Positions 15,349 through 23,074 of a stretch of 64,000 bases of DNA are shown here, in pieces. A model generated the notes under the pieces. The model did not search any database and was not told the origin of the DNA. It worked only from the letters and a program-made list of their open reading frames with translations. Numbering within the stretch: the first letter of the stretch is position 1; the number at the start of each line of letters is the position of its first letter. The DNA comes from Lachnospiraceae bacterium M18-1 (GTDB lineage: Bacteria; Bacillota; Clostridia; Lachnospirales; Lachnospiraceae), in NCBI GenBank assembly GCA_000403295.2, contig KE159605.1, forward strand, positions 1,273,409-1,337,408, read 5' to 3'. A program made the position numbers and the translations under genes.

Positions 15349-16134
15349 TCAGATGTATTTTGCATACCTGCTGCTGATAGTAGAAACCCACTCCTTATCC
15401 AGTCTGTCCAAATACGTACTATATGCTTTTTCGTAACTGTTCCACCACCAGCCACGACTTTTTAATGCCACATGGAGTTGCCGTTTCGGTCTCATAATAA
15501 ACTTGATATATGCCCTGTCTCTTTCTAAATAAGCCGTTAAGTTTTCGTCCTCAAAGAAAATTTCTTTTCGTATCTCTTTAATTTCACCGGCAAGCGACTG
15601 TTGATACAGTTTTGCAATAGTACTGTTTTTTCTCCACTTATACTCTGGGTATAATTCCTCATACAACTGAATAAACATCTGGTTATTATGTCTTGCCAAT
15701 GCTCTCAGATAGCATGTTGGATTACAGGAATTATCTGATTTCCGGCAGAACTCTATCATTTCCAGAAGTTCTTCCGCCTTACTATTTTTCTTCTGGCTTT
15801 GCTTAATCTGTCCTTCCAAGTCTCTGAACCAGTTAGAAAACGCCGCCAACAATTCCAAAATCTTGTCTGATTTGTCCAGTTTCCGGGAGTTATATCTTGC
15901 CGGGCCCGCAACAGCCACGCTCACATGCTGCGCCTCATATTTCAAGATCTCACTCCATTTTTCATATAACTTATCCAAAAGCTTCTGCTTCTTTTCCTCC
16001 GAAACCGGCCACGATAAGATTTTTTCAGCATACGCTTCATAGTCGGCTTTTGAAAGGTCTCCCCTCTTTCCCATCATACTGTTGTAATTTGCTGATTTTA
16101 TCATACCTTCACTCAATTTTTTTACCATCGCCAT
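15349..16134 (-). CDS. ICE backbone protein, unknown function
   Basis: 261 residues from the ATG at 16134, which has AGGGAGAAATATT upstream; the frame extends to 16173 but that would overlap the previous gene. The N-terminus 'MIKSANYNSMMGKRGDLSKA' is one I associate with Firmicutes ICE accessory proteins; 'VAGPARYNSRKLDKSDKILEL' and the Trp-rich 'ALKSRGWWWNSYEKAYSTYL' near the end are also distinctive. The last part, with paired Trp and a Tyr-rich end, suggests a small folded domain. No enzyme motif was found. Confidence 0.7.
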   Translation of the reverse strand: MAMVKKLSEGMIKSANYNSMMGKRGDLSKADYEAYAEKILSWPVSEEKKQKLLDKLYEKWSEILKYEAQHVSVAVAGPARYNSRKLDKSDKILELLAAFSNWFRDLEGQIKQSQKKNSKAEELLEMIEFCRKSDNSCNPTCYLRALARHNNQMFIQLYEELYPEYKWRKNSTIAKLYQQSLAGEIKEIRKEIFFEDENLTAYLERDRAYIKFIMRPKRQLHVALKSRGWWWNSYEKAYSTYLDRLDKEWVSTISSRYAKYI

Positions 16135-16160
16135 AATATTTCTCCCTTCAATAAATTCAC

Positions 16161-16859
16161 TCACTGTATCCACGCCTCTTGAGGCAAATTCCCTAAAATC
16201 CTGTCCAGCTCCCTTACTGACTTACACCATTTATAACGAAAGCCATCCGATTCCTCATCCGCCTTTTCATACATCTCATCTATCTGCTTTATCATCTGCA
16301 GATATCCGGTATTCTCATCCCGTAATATATCCATTGCTGTCTTCAGACAATCATACCGATGTCTCAAGGCTATAAATGACTGATAGATACGAAAACACTG
16401 TCTGGATGCTGCTATCAGATTATCTTTCGTTAACTGCTTAAGAGCTTTTTTACTTTCATCTTCTGCAAATGCTTCTGTGCAGGATAATCCAAAGTAGTCC
16501 TGTTCATAGCTGTCATACCCCAGCAATCCTCCATAATCTTCACCGGCTCCTACTGCCACAAAAAACTTATCGAAGCACTTCGGAATCCATTCCGCCCTTA
16601 AATCTTCAAGCATTTTCTCACACTCCGCGCATAGATCAGCAAACATCATTTTAAATTCATATGCTTCATCCTCATCTCCATCCAATGCGTTAATCAATGT
16701 CTCATCGTCTGTATCAAAATACCAGTGAACATCTTCACATTGCTCCTGGATATCCCATAACTCCTGATAAATGCTCTCCAGATTCAAAGCCTTAACTATT
16801 GGCTTTTTATATCTGAGCTGTTTTGCTTTTTGCCGTTTTGTTTCTGCTGCATCCACCAT
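16161..16859 (-). CDS. Acidic helical ICE protein, unknown function
   Basis: 232-residue, strongly acidic and mainly helical protein ('WYFDTDDETLINALDGDEDE', 'AYEFKMMFADLCAECEKMLE'). GGAGGCGTAAA precedes the ATG. A truncated copy of its C-terminus is at 14507-14716, so the family has been duplicated in this element. No function can be assigned. Confidence 0.65.
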   Translation of the reverse strand: MVDAAETKRQKAKQLRYKKPIVKALNLESIYQELWDIQEQCEDVHWYFDTDDETLINALDGDEDEAYEFKMMFADLCAECEKMLEDLRAEWIPKCFDKFFVAVGAGEDYGGLLGYDSYEQDYFGLSCTEAFAEDESKKALKQLTKDNLIAASRQCFRIYQSFIALRHRYDCLKTAMDILRDENTGYLQMIKQIDEMYEKADEESDGFRYKWCKSVRELDRILGNLPQEAWIQ

Positions 16860-16901
16860 TTTACGCCTCCATGAAATATTGGTCTGGTTATCAGATCATT
16901 A

Positions 16902-17108
16902 CTATTTTTTATGATATTTTCTTCTGAATTTTTTATATGGCGTCCCCTCTCTTTCACTTCTGCAATAGCCATTCCACTTATAGCAATCCTTACATCCAGT
17001 CCTGCAATACCGCAGATATTCTTTTTCAAATGTACATTTCCAGCTATGCAGCCTGTCCAATGGTGTTTCTAAGAAAATCCCATATAATGCCCCTATGATT
17101 CTCTTCAC
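16902..17108 (-). CDS. Small basic Cys-containing protein
   Basis: 68 residues, GTG start at 17108 with AGGAGGAGATATGC upstream. Cys pairs ('WKCTFEKEYLRYCRTGCKDC', 'YKWNGYC') and a basic tail suggest metal or nucleic-acid binding. It follows the 56-codon gene at 17124-17294 by 15 bases, so the two are probably one transcript. Confidence 0.55.
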   Translation of the reverse strand: MKRIIGALYGIFLETPLDRLHSWKCTFEKEYLRYCRTGCKDCYKWNGYCRSEREGTPYKKFRRKYHKK

Positions 17109-17123
17109 GCATATCTCCTCCTA

Positions 17124-17294
17124 TTATTTTATATACTTTCTTCCCTCTACACCGTATGGATCTTCCGGTTCCCAATCCACCCGCAATTGACAGTCTTCAC
17201 ACATCAATACTTTCCTTCCGATACAAAGCGGATATGGATTATTTTTTTCCGGTATAAAACATTCTGGTCTTTCATATGATTGGCCTTTGAGCAT
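17124..17294 (-). CDS. 56-residue Cys-containing protein
   Basis: Short frame beginning 'MLKGQSYERPECFIPEKNNP' with 'LMCEDCQLRVDWEPEDPYGV' near the end; the C-x-x-C plus further Cys suggests a small metal knuckle. TGGAGGGAAAAAGAT precedes the ATG. It is located between a hairpin (17345-17375) and the 16902-17108 gene. No family recognised. Confidence 0.5.
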   Translation of the reverse strand: MLKGQSYERPECFIPEKNNPYPLCIGRKVLMCEDCQLRVDWEPEDPYGVEGRKYIK

Positions 17295-17344
17295 ATCTTT
17301 TTCCCTCCATCAAAAATGCATGTTTCGTTACATTTAACAGAAAA

Positions 17345-17375
17345 GACACCGATTACTTGAAAAATAACCAGTGCC
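17345..17375 (-). terminator. Hairpin of the repeated GACACTGATTAT family (copy a)
   Basis: Minus strand GGCACTGGTTA ... TAATCGGTGTC followed by TTTTC. It lies after the 17424-17645 gene. Related hairpins are at 17739, 26288, 28441 and 59860. Confidence 0.6.
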
Positions 17376-17423
17376 TTCCTCTTTGACTTACTCTCTTTCA
17401 GGTTGCTCTAACTGTCTATCCTC

Positions 17424-17645
17424 CTATGCTGCCGCAAGCAGAGCACCGGCTTCTTCATTCCGAAATTCAATGCAGTACCGGATACGGTCTGTCTCAAATT
17501 TAATATGTTCCTCCGTCACCTCAACCACACGCCTTACCCTTGCTGTTTTCTTCCATGTCCCATTGCAGAAATAGGTTGCAGCCATCCCTTTCAGCACCGG
17601 CTGCACAACTTTCCCGTAAATAAATACAAGCTGCTTCTGTCTCAT
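17424..17645 (-). CDS. Small unknown protein behind structured leader
   Basis: 73 residues from the ATG at 17645 (AAGGAGGAACACGA upstream): 'MRQKQLVFIYGKVVQPVLKG' then 'FCNGTWKKTARVRRVVEVTE', a predicted beta-rich fold. The longer frame to 17750 starts inside the leader and has no ribosome site. It is preceded by a strong promoter, a structured RNA and a terminator (17735-17873) and followed by another hairpin of the same family. Function unknown. Confidence 0.6.
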   Translation of the reverse strand: MRQKQLVFIYGKVVQPVLKGMAATYFCNGTWKKTARVRRVVEVTEEHIKFETDRIRYCIEFRNEEAGALLAAA

Positions 17646-17734
17646 TCGTGTTCCTCCTTCCATCCTGATTGTTTTCTGCTCCGATTTCTGGTCCTTCCTT
17701 AAAATTTTCACATCTCCCACATTCTGAACAACAA

Positions 17735-17873
17735 AAAAGACACCAATCATCTTCTAAAAATAATCAGTGTCTTCCTATCTGTTAACCGCAGAAATTCTGC
17801 CAAAATTTGAGTCTGGGCCGTTGCCGAAACAAAAGTTGATTTTTCAGTCAAATTACTGAAAATAAAATATAAC
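17735..17873 (-). ncRNA. Structured leader or small RNA (copy b)
   Basis: About 140 nt from a predicted start near 17873 to a terminator hairpin (17739-17771) with T6. Internal hairpins: CAGT..ACTG, CGGC..GGCC-type and GCAGAA..TTCTGC. The order, spacing and part of the sequence match the RNAs at 28434-28591 and 59853-60004. It lies upstream of the 73-residue gene, so it is either an attenuator leader or a separate small RNA. Confidence 0.5.
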
Positions 17874-17879
17874 AATTTT

Positions 17880-17908
17880 ATTGTATATCAATATATAGTG
17901 TTTGTCAA
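17880..17908 (-). promoter_or_regulatory. Promoter of leader copy b
   Basis: TTGACA (17908-17903) and TACAAT (17885-17880), 17-base spacing, minus strand. Confidence 0.75.
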
Positions 17909-17954
17909 TCTATTAATTACTGTATATTGTGTATCACCAAAATATATATAATTC

Positions 17955-18182
17955 TTATTTCCGTAAAACAGCATCTATCCGGTTCCCATCTTCGTATTTC
18001 TCTACCGGGAATTTCAGGATGCACTGCAGCATGGTATATACAAACTCCTGATATAAGTCCTCGTCAAATCTTCCATTCACAACTGCATATTTGACCATCA
18101 GGGGGCGGTACATCTCTATCACCTCCATCATTGACTTCCTGTCATATTCCCTGGCTTTCTGCAATATTTCCTTAAATTCCAT
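17955..18182 (-). CDS. Sigma-region-2-like / helix-turn-helix small protein
   Basis: 75 residues resembling the Orf8-type helix-turn-helix partner found next to sigma-like genes in Tn916-family elements: 'EILQKAREYDRKSMMEVIEM', 'YRPLMVKYAVVNGRFDEDLY', 'QEFVYTMLQCILKFP', which is the conserved sigma region 2 pattern (Asp-Glu-Asp-Leu-x-Gln-Glu). It overlaps the end of the upstream sigma-like gene by 11 bases, so the two are a coupled pair. It may regulate transfer genes. Confidence 0.75.
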   Translation of the reverse strand: MEFKEILQKAREYDRKSMMEVIEMYRPLMVKYAVVNGRFDEDLYQEFVYTMLQCILKFPVEKYEDGNRIDAVLRK

Positions 18183-18615
18183 CTCTTGCGCCTCCCAGAA
18201 TCTTACGGATCTTCTTTACCGCGTTATAGTATGTATTTTCTGCTTTCTTTTCTTCCATCCCTACAATTAAGCCAATTTCCCGGAATGATTTCTCGTAGAA
18301 AATCCGCAGCACGATCACATCCTTCTGCCGCTCCGCAAGTGAAGTAATTGCCTGAAAGATCCGGTAATCCTCTATCTGGTCTAAAAGCAGCCGGCTCTCT
18401 ATCACGCCCCGGAAAATCTGGTCTGACAAAAGATCCCTTTCTCTTAGCAGATCCTCTATCCCCTGCCCCGGAACTGCCAGTTCCTCTTCATAATTTGTTT
18501 CATTTCTCTCTACCCTGCATTTTTTATCCAGATAATGCCCTTTTGTATTCTTCACTGCCTGCTTCACATATGCGCTGAAATGATTCTTTAATTCATCTGT
18601 ATTTTTACGTTCCAT
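18172..18615 (-). CDS. Sigma-70-family region 4 protein
   Basis: 147 residues. The C-terminal half ('FQAITSLAERQKDVIVLRIF', 'YEKSFREIGLIVGMEEKKAE', 'NTYYNAVKKIRKIL') is a clear sigma region 4 helix-turn-helix. Region 2 is on the separate small protein encoded immediately downstream, so the pair resembles a split sigma factor as in Tn916 Orf7/Orf8. Ribosome site AGGAGGAAGAT. Confidence 0.82.
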   Translation of the reverse strand: MERKNTDELKNHFSAYVKQAVKNTKGHYLDKKCRVERNETNYEEELAVPGQGIEDLLRERDLLSDQIFRGVIESRLLLDQIEDYRIFQAITSLAERQKDVIVLRIFYEKSFREIGLIVGMEEKKAENTYYNAVKKIRKILGGARDGI

Positions 18616-18985
18616 ATCTTCCTCCTGAAAGTTTTCTTAAAAATCATCTGTTTCACCGAAAACTTCAGGCGGCGGACGCGCACCGGGGATTCCTTTGTTT
18701 CTTCCCCGATATAGGCGGCCTCCGTCATGGATGGTTATGGAACTGCCATATGCTTTCTTCCTGCATATGGCTGTACAAAAAAAGACCGTCAGGAAATCCT
18801 CCCGACAGCCTGGTAATACGATAAGTTTTTTAATACTCCTGATAATACTAACCTGAATCCCAAGTTAATAAAAGCAAAGAGTATTTGTTGTATCTATCTC
18901 CCTGAGATTGTGCCTTTCCCATGTGCATTCATTCGATAAAGTGTTTCCTTTCCCCTATCTTATCCCCGGAAAGACTGCCAAATTC
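18616..18985. other. Intergenic, no gene seen
   Basis: Contains the terminator at 18784-18810 and a GC-rich stretch (18660-18730). A 46-codon frame from 18728 on the minus strand lacks a ribosome site and is not called. Confidence 0.5.
18777..18810 (-). terminator. Rho-independent terminator
   Basis: Minus strand GGCTGTCGGG / CCTGACGGTC stem (with G-U pairs), loop AGGATTT, followed by TTTTTTT. It closes the zinc-ribbon / signal peptidase transcript coming from the right. Confidence 0.75.
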
Positions 18986-19438
18986 TTACATTCCCCCTAC
19001 TTTTCTTCTGTCTGAAATATCGCAAATACTTCCCCGTTCCCTTCTGTCTAAGAATTCCGCAATATCCCCGTCAAAGGATGTCACCTCATCCAGCACAAAT
19101 TCCTCCATCTTCTCAAAATTATAATCAATCTCTTCGGATGTCATGGCATCCACCTTCTCCATCTCCTGTTCAAACTGATCCAGTATCTTTTCTTCCCCTA
19201 TCCTCTTTTCATACTGGTATCCACATTCCGGACAGATCCTGACCTTTCCCGAAGCAGCGGCGCCACACTTCGGACAGGACTTTAATTTCCTGTTTTTCAG
19301 CGCCGTCCTGCTGATATATACCATCTCTCCCAGACAGCTTCCCAGGATCACTGCACATCCTGCCTTCCAGTTCCAGAACTGCATCCCTAAACCAACAATC
19401 TGAAGAACATTAAAACAATAAAGTTTTCCTGCTTTCAT
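18986..19438 (-). CDS. Membrane protein with zinc ribbon
   Basis: 150 residues from the ATG at 19438 (CGGAGGTGTGCAGTA upstream). Two hydrophobic stretches near the N-terminus ('FNVLQIVGLGMQFWNW', 'GCAVILGSCLGEMVY') are followed by a zinc ribbon 'SCPKCGAAASGKVRICPECG' and an acidic tail. The longer frame to 19510 overlaps the signal peptidase gene. No known function; location next to the signal peptidase suggests a role in processing or exporting element proteins. Confidence 0.65.
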   Translation of the reverse strand: MKAGKLYCFNVLQIVGLGMQFWNWKAGCAVILGSCLGEMVYISRTALKNRKLKSCPKCGAAASGKVRICPECGYQYEKRIGEEKILDQFEQEMEKVDAMTSEEIDYNFEKMEEFVLDEVTSFDGDIAEFLDRRERGSICDISDRRKVGGM

Positions 19439-19454
19439 TACTGCACACCTCCGA

Positions 19455-19892
19455 TTAAAATAATTTGCAAACCACTGTCCCACGGACAGCGCTTTTACCG
19501 ATACACCCAAAAATCCGGGAGTCCAGCGACACCTCCTGATTCTCCCCGATCAGGAAATACTGGTCCGGAGGCAGGATAAACTCCTGCCTCTCCTGCTTCT
19601 TCCTTTCCTCCTGAATCCCTTTTACAGATTCTGCCACCTTTTTACCATTTAAAAAGACTCCTTCATAAGCAGCCGTAACCCGGTCTCCCTCCGACGCCAG
19701 AATCCTTTTTACTACATCATAATCCAGTTCTTCTATGTAGGCTGCTACCATATCGCCCTTTTTTGGCGTTCCCCATTTTCGCAGCAGAAGGATATCTCCT
19801 TCATAAAAAACAGGCTCCATGGAATTCCCGCTGACATAGGCAATATCAAAAAACACATGAAATACCGCCGCGATCAGACATGCGGTTATCAC
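19455..19892 (-). CDS. Signal peptidase I (S26 family)
   Basis: Short type I signal peptidase. The nucleophile Ser is in 'VSGNSMEPVF', 'GDILLLRK' follows, the general base Lys is in 'DYDVVKRILA', and 'QYFLIGENQEVSLDSRIFG' is the conserved box D/E. One N-terminal membrane helix is present. The annotated start is GTG 19892; the reading frame continues a little further upstream and an ATT or similar start near 19937 would add a basic cytoplasmic tail, so the start is uncertain. It may process the VirB2-like prepilin and the surface protein of the transfer operon. Confidence 0.88.
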   Translation of the reverse strand: MITACLIAAVFHVFFDIAYVSGNSMEPVFYEGDILLLRKWGTPKKGDMVAAYIEELDYDVVKRILASEGDRVTAAYEGVFLNGKKVAESVKGIQEERKKQERQEFILPPDQYFLIGENQEVSLDSRIFGCIGKSAVRGTVVCKLF

Positions 19893-19942
19893 TGCTCTTG
19901 CAACTTTCCCCGTCCTCCACTTTCTATGCGTATCAATCCCCC

Positions 19943-20284
19943 CTATTCCATATCCTCGAACATTGCGTAATTCTGCCGCATCAGCTCCGCTTCCTCCTGG
20001 TCCATATCCCCGCTTCCACTGCTGTCCACCTGAATCAGCCTGCCTTTCCTTATATCAGCTCCGGTATCTGTAAGCTTTCCTTCCTTCTTTTCCATTCTGT
20101 CCTCCCCGGACTTGTTAAGAGCAGGATCTCTCCCTTCCTGTAAAGCCCAGTAAGCCAGTATTGCCTTTACCACATATCTTGCCTTTTTCCTGCCGCAGCT
20201 GTTCAGGAACTCGCTGACGCGCCGATGGTCTTCATCTGTCTCGTCAAACTTCAGGTTAAAACGGTATTCATCCTGTTTTCCCAT
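19943..20284 (-). CDS. parR: ParR-like partition adaptor
   Basis: 113 residues from ATG 20284 (GCAGGAGGAGGCGG upstream): a basic N-terminal ribbon-helix-helix-like half ('RFNLKFDETDEDHRRVSEFL', 'NSCGRKKARYVVKAILAYWA') and an acidic C-terminal tail ending 'QNYAMFEDME', the layout of ParR proteins whose tail binds ParM. It lies 19 bases downstream of the ParM gene in the same direction. Identification rests on this context as much as on sequence. Confidence 0.7.
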   Translation of the reverse strand: MGKQDEYRFNLKFDETDEDHRRVSEFLNSCGRKKARYVVKAILAYWALQEGRDPALNKSGEDRMEKKEGKLTDTGADIRKGRLIQVDSSGSGDMDQEEAELMRQNYAMFEDME

Positions 20285-20303
20285 AAAAAACCGCCTCCTC
20301 CTG

Positions 20304-21245
20304 CTAACAGCCGCCTTTATCGTACAGGTATTTCTTTTTGTATCCCAATACATTTACTTTGGAATCATTGATCACATAATATTCTCCCCGGTATCTTCCC
20401 CATACCTTATCAATGATCCTGGATAAAAGGATGGAACCGCCGCCCACAAAGACGGTCACAGACAGCCGCAGGTCAATCCCGCATTCCCGGAGCATCCCAA
20501 GCGCATCCGCCACATGGCTTTCTGCAAGCTCTGTTACCCTTTCTTCAATCCCCCGGTCATACATGGAAGTTTCCCCCAGGATGATTGCATCCATATCATT
20601 TTCTTTCAGATCCAGGTCATACTTTTCCCGGATTCCCTTATTGATACGCTGGTACATGGAAATCACCCCTCTGCCGGTAGAATCCGTATATTCCCATGAG
20701 ATCATCCCCTTTTCCAGAAGCATATAGTCCAGTGTAAACCCGCCGATATCCAGCAGGAGGACTTTCTTTTTAAACAGGTTTAAGTCCCTTGCCACATATA
20801 GATAGGCTGCGTAGGTCTGCATGTGGACATATACTCCTGAGAAGGAAACCCGGTAGGACATTCCCATATATTCAAACTCTACAACTTCCCCACCCCGGTA
20901 AAAATATTCCCGGAACTTTTTATACTGCCCCCGGTAGTATAGCGGCGGAAGGCCTACCACCAGATCTATCTCAAGAACCTCCCCCGGCAGGAACAGTCTT
21001 GGCGGCTTTAATTCCCGCATTTCCTTTGCAACGGCAAACAGCGTCAGGATATAATAACGCTCATCTACGGACTTGTCCGGAAGATATACATTCCTCTCCG
21101 GACTCAGCCGGTAATATCTGCCCTGGTATTTTACCGCCTCTTCTCCTTCTCCCGGCACATCCTCCAATACAGATATCCCTGAATAGAACTCAAAATGTTC
21201 CGTTTTAATTGCTTTGTTCCCTGTATCAATCGGCATCATCAACAT
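20304..21245 (-). CDS. parM: ParM/StbA-family actin-like partition ATPase
   Basis: Actin-like filament protein for segregation of low-copy DNA. Phosphate-1 motif 'PIDTGNKAIK' at the very N-terminus, phosphate-2 motif 'LLLDIGGFTLDYML' and adenosine motif 'VFVGGGSILL' are all present. 313 residues from ATG 21245 (GGAAAGGAGAGTTACG upstream), the normal size. With the ParR-like gene it suggests that this element has, or had, a plasmid-like stage. The 100 bases upstream (21246-21351) may hold the centromere, but no clear iteron is seen. Confidence 0.85.
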   Translation of the reverse strand: MLMMPIDTGNKAIKTEHFEFYSGISVLEDVPGEGEEAVKYQGRYYRLSPERNVYLPDKSVDERYYILTLFAVAKEMRELKPPRLFLPGEVLEIDLVVGLPPLYYRGQYKKFREYFYRGGEVVEFEYMGMSYRVSFSGVYVHMQTYAAYLYVARDLNLFKKKVLLLDIGGFTLDYMLLEKGMISWEYTDSTGRGVISMYQRINKGIREKYDLDLKENDMDAIILGETSMYDRGIEERVTELAESHVADALGMLRECGIDLRLSVTVFVGGGSILLSRIIDKVWGRYRGEYYVINDSKVNVLGYKKKYLYDKGGC

Positions 21246-21351
21246 CGTAACTCTCCTTTCCGGTCTCAAAAACCACCTGCATCATTTTGTATCACTCATT
21301 GTATGCGCATTAATGATTAGCACCTACTATAAAATTTTTGCTTTTTCCAAG

Positions 21352-21921
21352 TCAACAGTATTTCTGGTCAGATTCATAATTATTTTTAAAATATTCCATA
21401 ATTTTTCTGCTTTCCTCTTCATACCCCCATAAAATCCCGCTGACCGCCTCAAACGCCTGCTCGCGCCACCGGAAATAGGTTGCCCTGTGGATACGCGTGA
21501 TTTTGGGGAAATGAGGCTCTAATTTGTCCAGGATCTCTTCGATATTTTCCGCCCGGTAAGCCGACATATAGCTGTAATACAGAACCCAGTACAGCCGTTC
21601 CCCCTGGGGATGGAATTTACGCATAAGCTCCACCGCTTCGTCAATCAGCTTCAGGAATTTGTTGGAACGGTTGATCGTCTCGATCCGCTCCTTCATATCC
21701 CCCAGATCCTGATTAATGTCCATGCCGGCCTGGTAAACACTGTCTAGGAATGTATCAATGTCTGTGCCGTATTCCCACTGTATCCGGTGTTTCACCTGGT
21801 TCACCTTTACCTGCATCCGCCAGTTTACGGAACGGTATATTTTAAAAAGCGCTATGATATCATGGTAGGCTTCGTTCTCTTCTCCGGCAAACTGCTTGTT
21901 TATGACTCCCGATCTTCCCAT
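21352..21921 (-). CDS. Helical ICE protein, unknown function
   Basis: 189 residues, all-helical and charged; the C-terminal part 'FPKITRIHRATYFRWREQAF' looks like a DNA-binding helix pair as in ArpU/sigma-like phage regulators. No family can be stated with confidence. Its start overlaps the end of the small membrane protein gene at 21900-22076, suggesting coupling, and it precedes parM. Confidence 0.6.
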   Translation of the reverse strand: MGRSGVINKQFAGEENEAYHDIIALFKIYRSVNWRMQVKVNQVKHRIQWEYGTDIDTFLDSVYQAGMDINQDLGDMKERIETINRSNKFLKLIDEAVELMRKFHPQGERLYWVLYYSYMSAYRAENIEEILDKLEPHFPKITRIHRATYFRWREQAFEAVSGILWGYEEESRKIMEYFKNNYESDQKYC

Positions 21922-22076
21922 TTGTTCTTTTCCCCGACTTTCTGCTCACTGGAATGTTCCCTCTCCCATAAGCGTTTCTCTTCCTCTGCACTATGCTTTC
22001 CCACAAGAATACAGCAATACATAATTCCTGCACAAAAAAGCATTGCGACTACTTCTGAAATTGCTAAAACTAACAT
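21900..22076 (-). CDS. Small membrane protein
   Basis: 58 residues: one N-terminal membrane helix ('LVLAISEVVAMLFCAGIMYC') followed by a charged cytoplasmic tail ('HSAEEEKRLWEREHSSEQKV'). GAGGGATTAG precedes the ATG at 22076. Overlaps the next gene by 22 bases. No family known. Confidence 0.5.
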   Translation of the reverse strand: MLVLAISEVVAMLFCAGIMYCCILVGKHSAEEEKRLWEREHSSEQKVGEKNKWEDRES

Positions 22077-22381
22077 CTAATCCCTCTTTACTTTCTGTGT
22101 ATTTGTATTTTGACCTCCATGTACACCGCCTGAATTATCCGGTTCCCTTATTTTGTTGTCAATGTGCCGAACTTCACTTAGTAAGAAGCAGAGACACTCT
22201 GGGATTCTGTAAAAAAACGGAAATTTATTTTATGAAATATTAAAGATGCGATGCTTTAGACTACTTTTTTATGATATATTTTGATGTATTTCTTTTTTTA
22301 TTTTCTTGCAAAAGAAAAAGGCTGCCATTTATGACAGCCTTATCTTTATACTATTTTGTATCTTCCTGTAAAACGACAATA
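22077..22381. other. Intergenic boundary region
   Basis: AT-rich, no gene seen apart from the terminator at 22318-22341. It separates the partition region from the redox cargo and may be an insertion boundary. Confidence 0.4.
22318..22341 (-). terminator. Terminator of the flavin reductase gene
   Basis: Minus strand AAGGCTGTC / GGCAGCCTT stem followed by TTTTCTTTT. Confidence 0.75.
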
Positions 22382-22948
22382 TTACTTTTTAAGCTGCAGA
22401 CCGTCTTTAAAGGCTTCCCCCACTCTTTCAGTCACTTTATAATATCCATGCGTATAAGGATCAAAAGCGACAGCGTTTACCAAAGCCATATCTACCTTGT
22501 CTTCAACCATAACACGTTCATCTGCCGTAATGTTTACAACCTTACCAATCACGCCGCAGCCGTATTCATTAACCTGATATTCGATAAATTCACACTCTAA
22601 ACAGAGCGGAAATTCATTAATCACCGGCGCATCCACCATTTCAGCTTTTGATGCAGTGAGACCGCTCTTTTCAAATTTATTCGTAACCTTGTTGCCAGAC
22701 TCAACACCGAAATAATCCGCTTCGACTACATGGGCTGCATCGGCAATGCTTACGGTAAAAGCACCCCTTGCCTTGATATTCTTTACTGTTTTGTGTGTTT
22801 CCGTCAGATTGAGAGCCACATTGCCTCTCTCCTGCATGGTTCCCCACGCAGCATTCATGACATTAACACTATCGTCTTCGTTGTAAGTTGCTACCATAAG
22901 AACAGGCATTGGAAAAATACCTTCAGTTATATTCAGTTTCCTTCTCAT
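22382..22948 (-). CDS. Flavin reductase-like domain protein
   Basis: 188 residues of the FMN-binding flavin reductase-like family: 'GIFPMPVLMVATYNEDDSVN', 'VMNAAWGTMQERGNVALNLT', 'SIADAAHVVEADYFGVESG', with the typical late 'VGEAFKDG'. It probably binds FMN and moves electrons in the cytoplasm; substrate unknown. It is divergent from an HxlR regulator and a flavodoxin-like protein, so the three form one redox-cargo unit. Confidence 0.85.
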   Translation of the reverse strand: MRRKLNITEGIFPMPVLMVATYNEDDSVNVMNAAWGTMQERGNVALNLTETHKTVKNIKARGAFTVSIADAAHVVEADYFGVESGNKVTNKFEKSGLTASKAEMVDAPVINEFPLCLECEFIEYQVNEYGCGVIGKVVNITADERVMVEDKVDMALVNAVAFDPYTHGYYKVTERVGEAFKDGLQLKK

Positions 22949-23074
22949 TATCGTTACCTCATTTCTTGTATGGAATTGACAGGATCTATATCCTTATATA
23001 TAATTATAGCTGGTAACAGAAAAAGCACAAGTACTATTTTATTAGAAAGGTACTATTATTAAGGAAAGTGTAAA

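Noticed and set aside
17800..17835. Possible TTG-started leader peptides in structured leaders b and e
   Set aside because: The ligA copy has a stop after two codons in the same place, so a common leader peptide is not supported.
18590..18730. 46-codon frame 'MTEAAYIGEETKESPVRVRR...' on the minus strand
   Set aside because: No ribosome site; overlaps the sigma-like gene start; no recognisable family.
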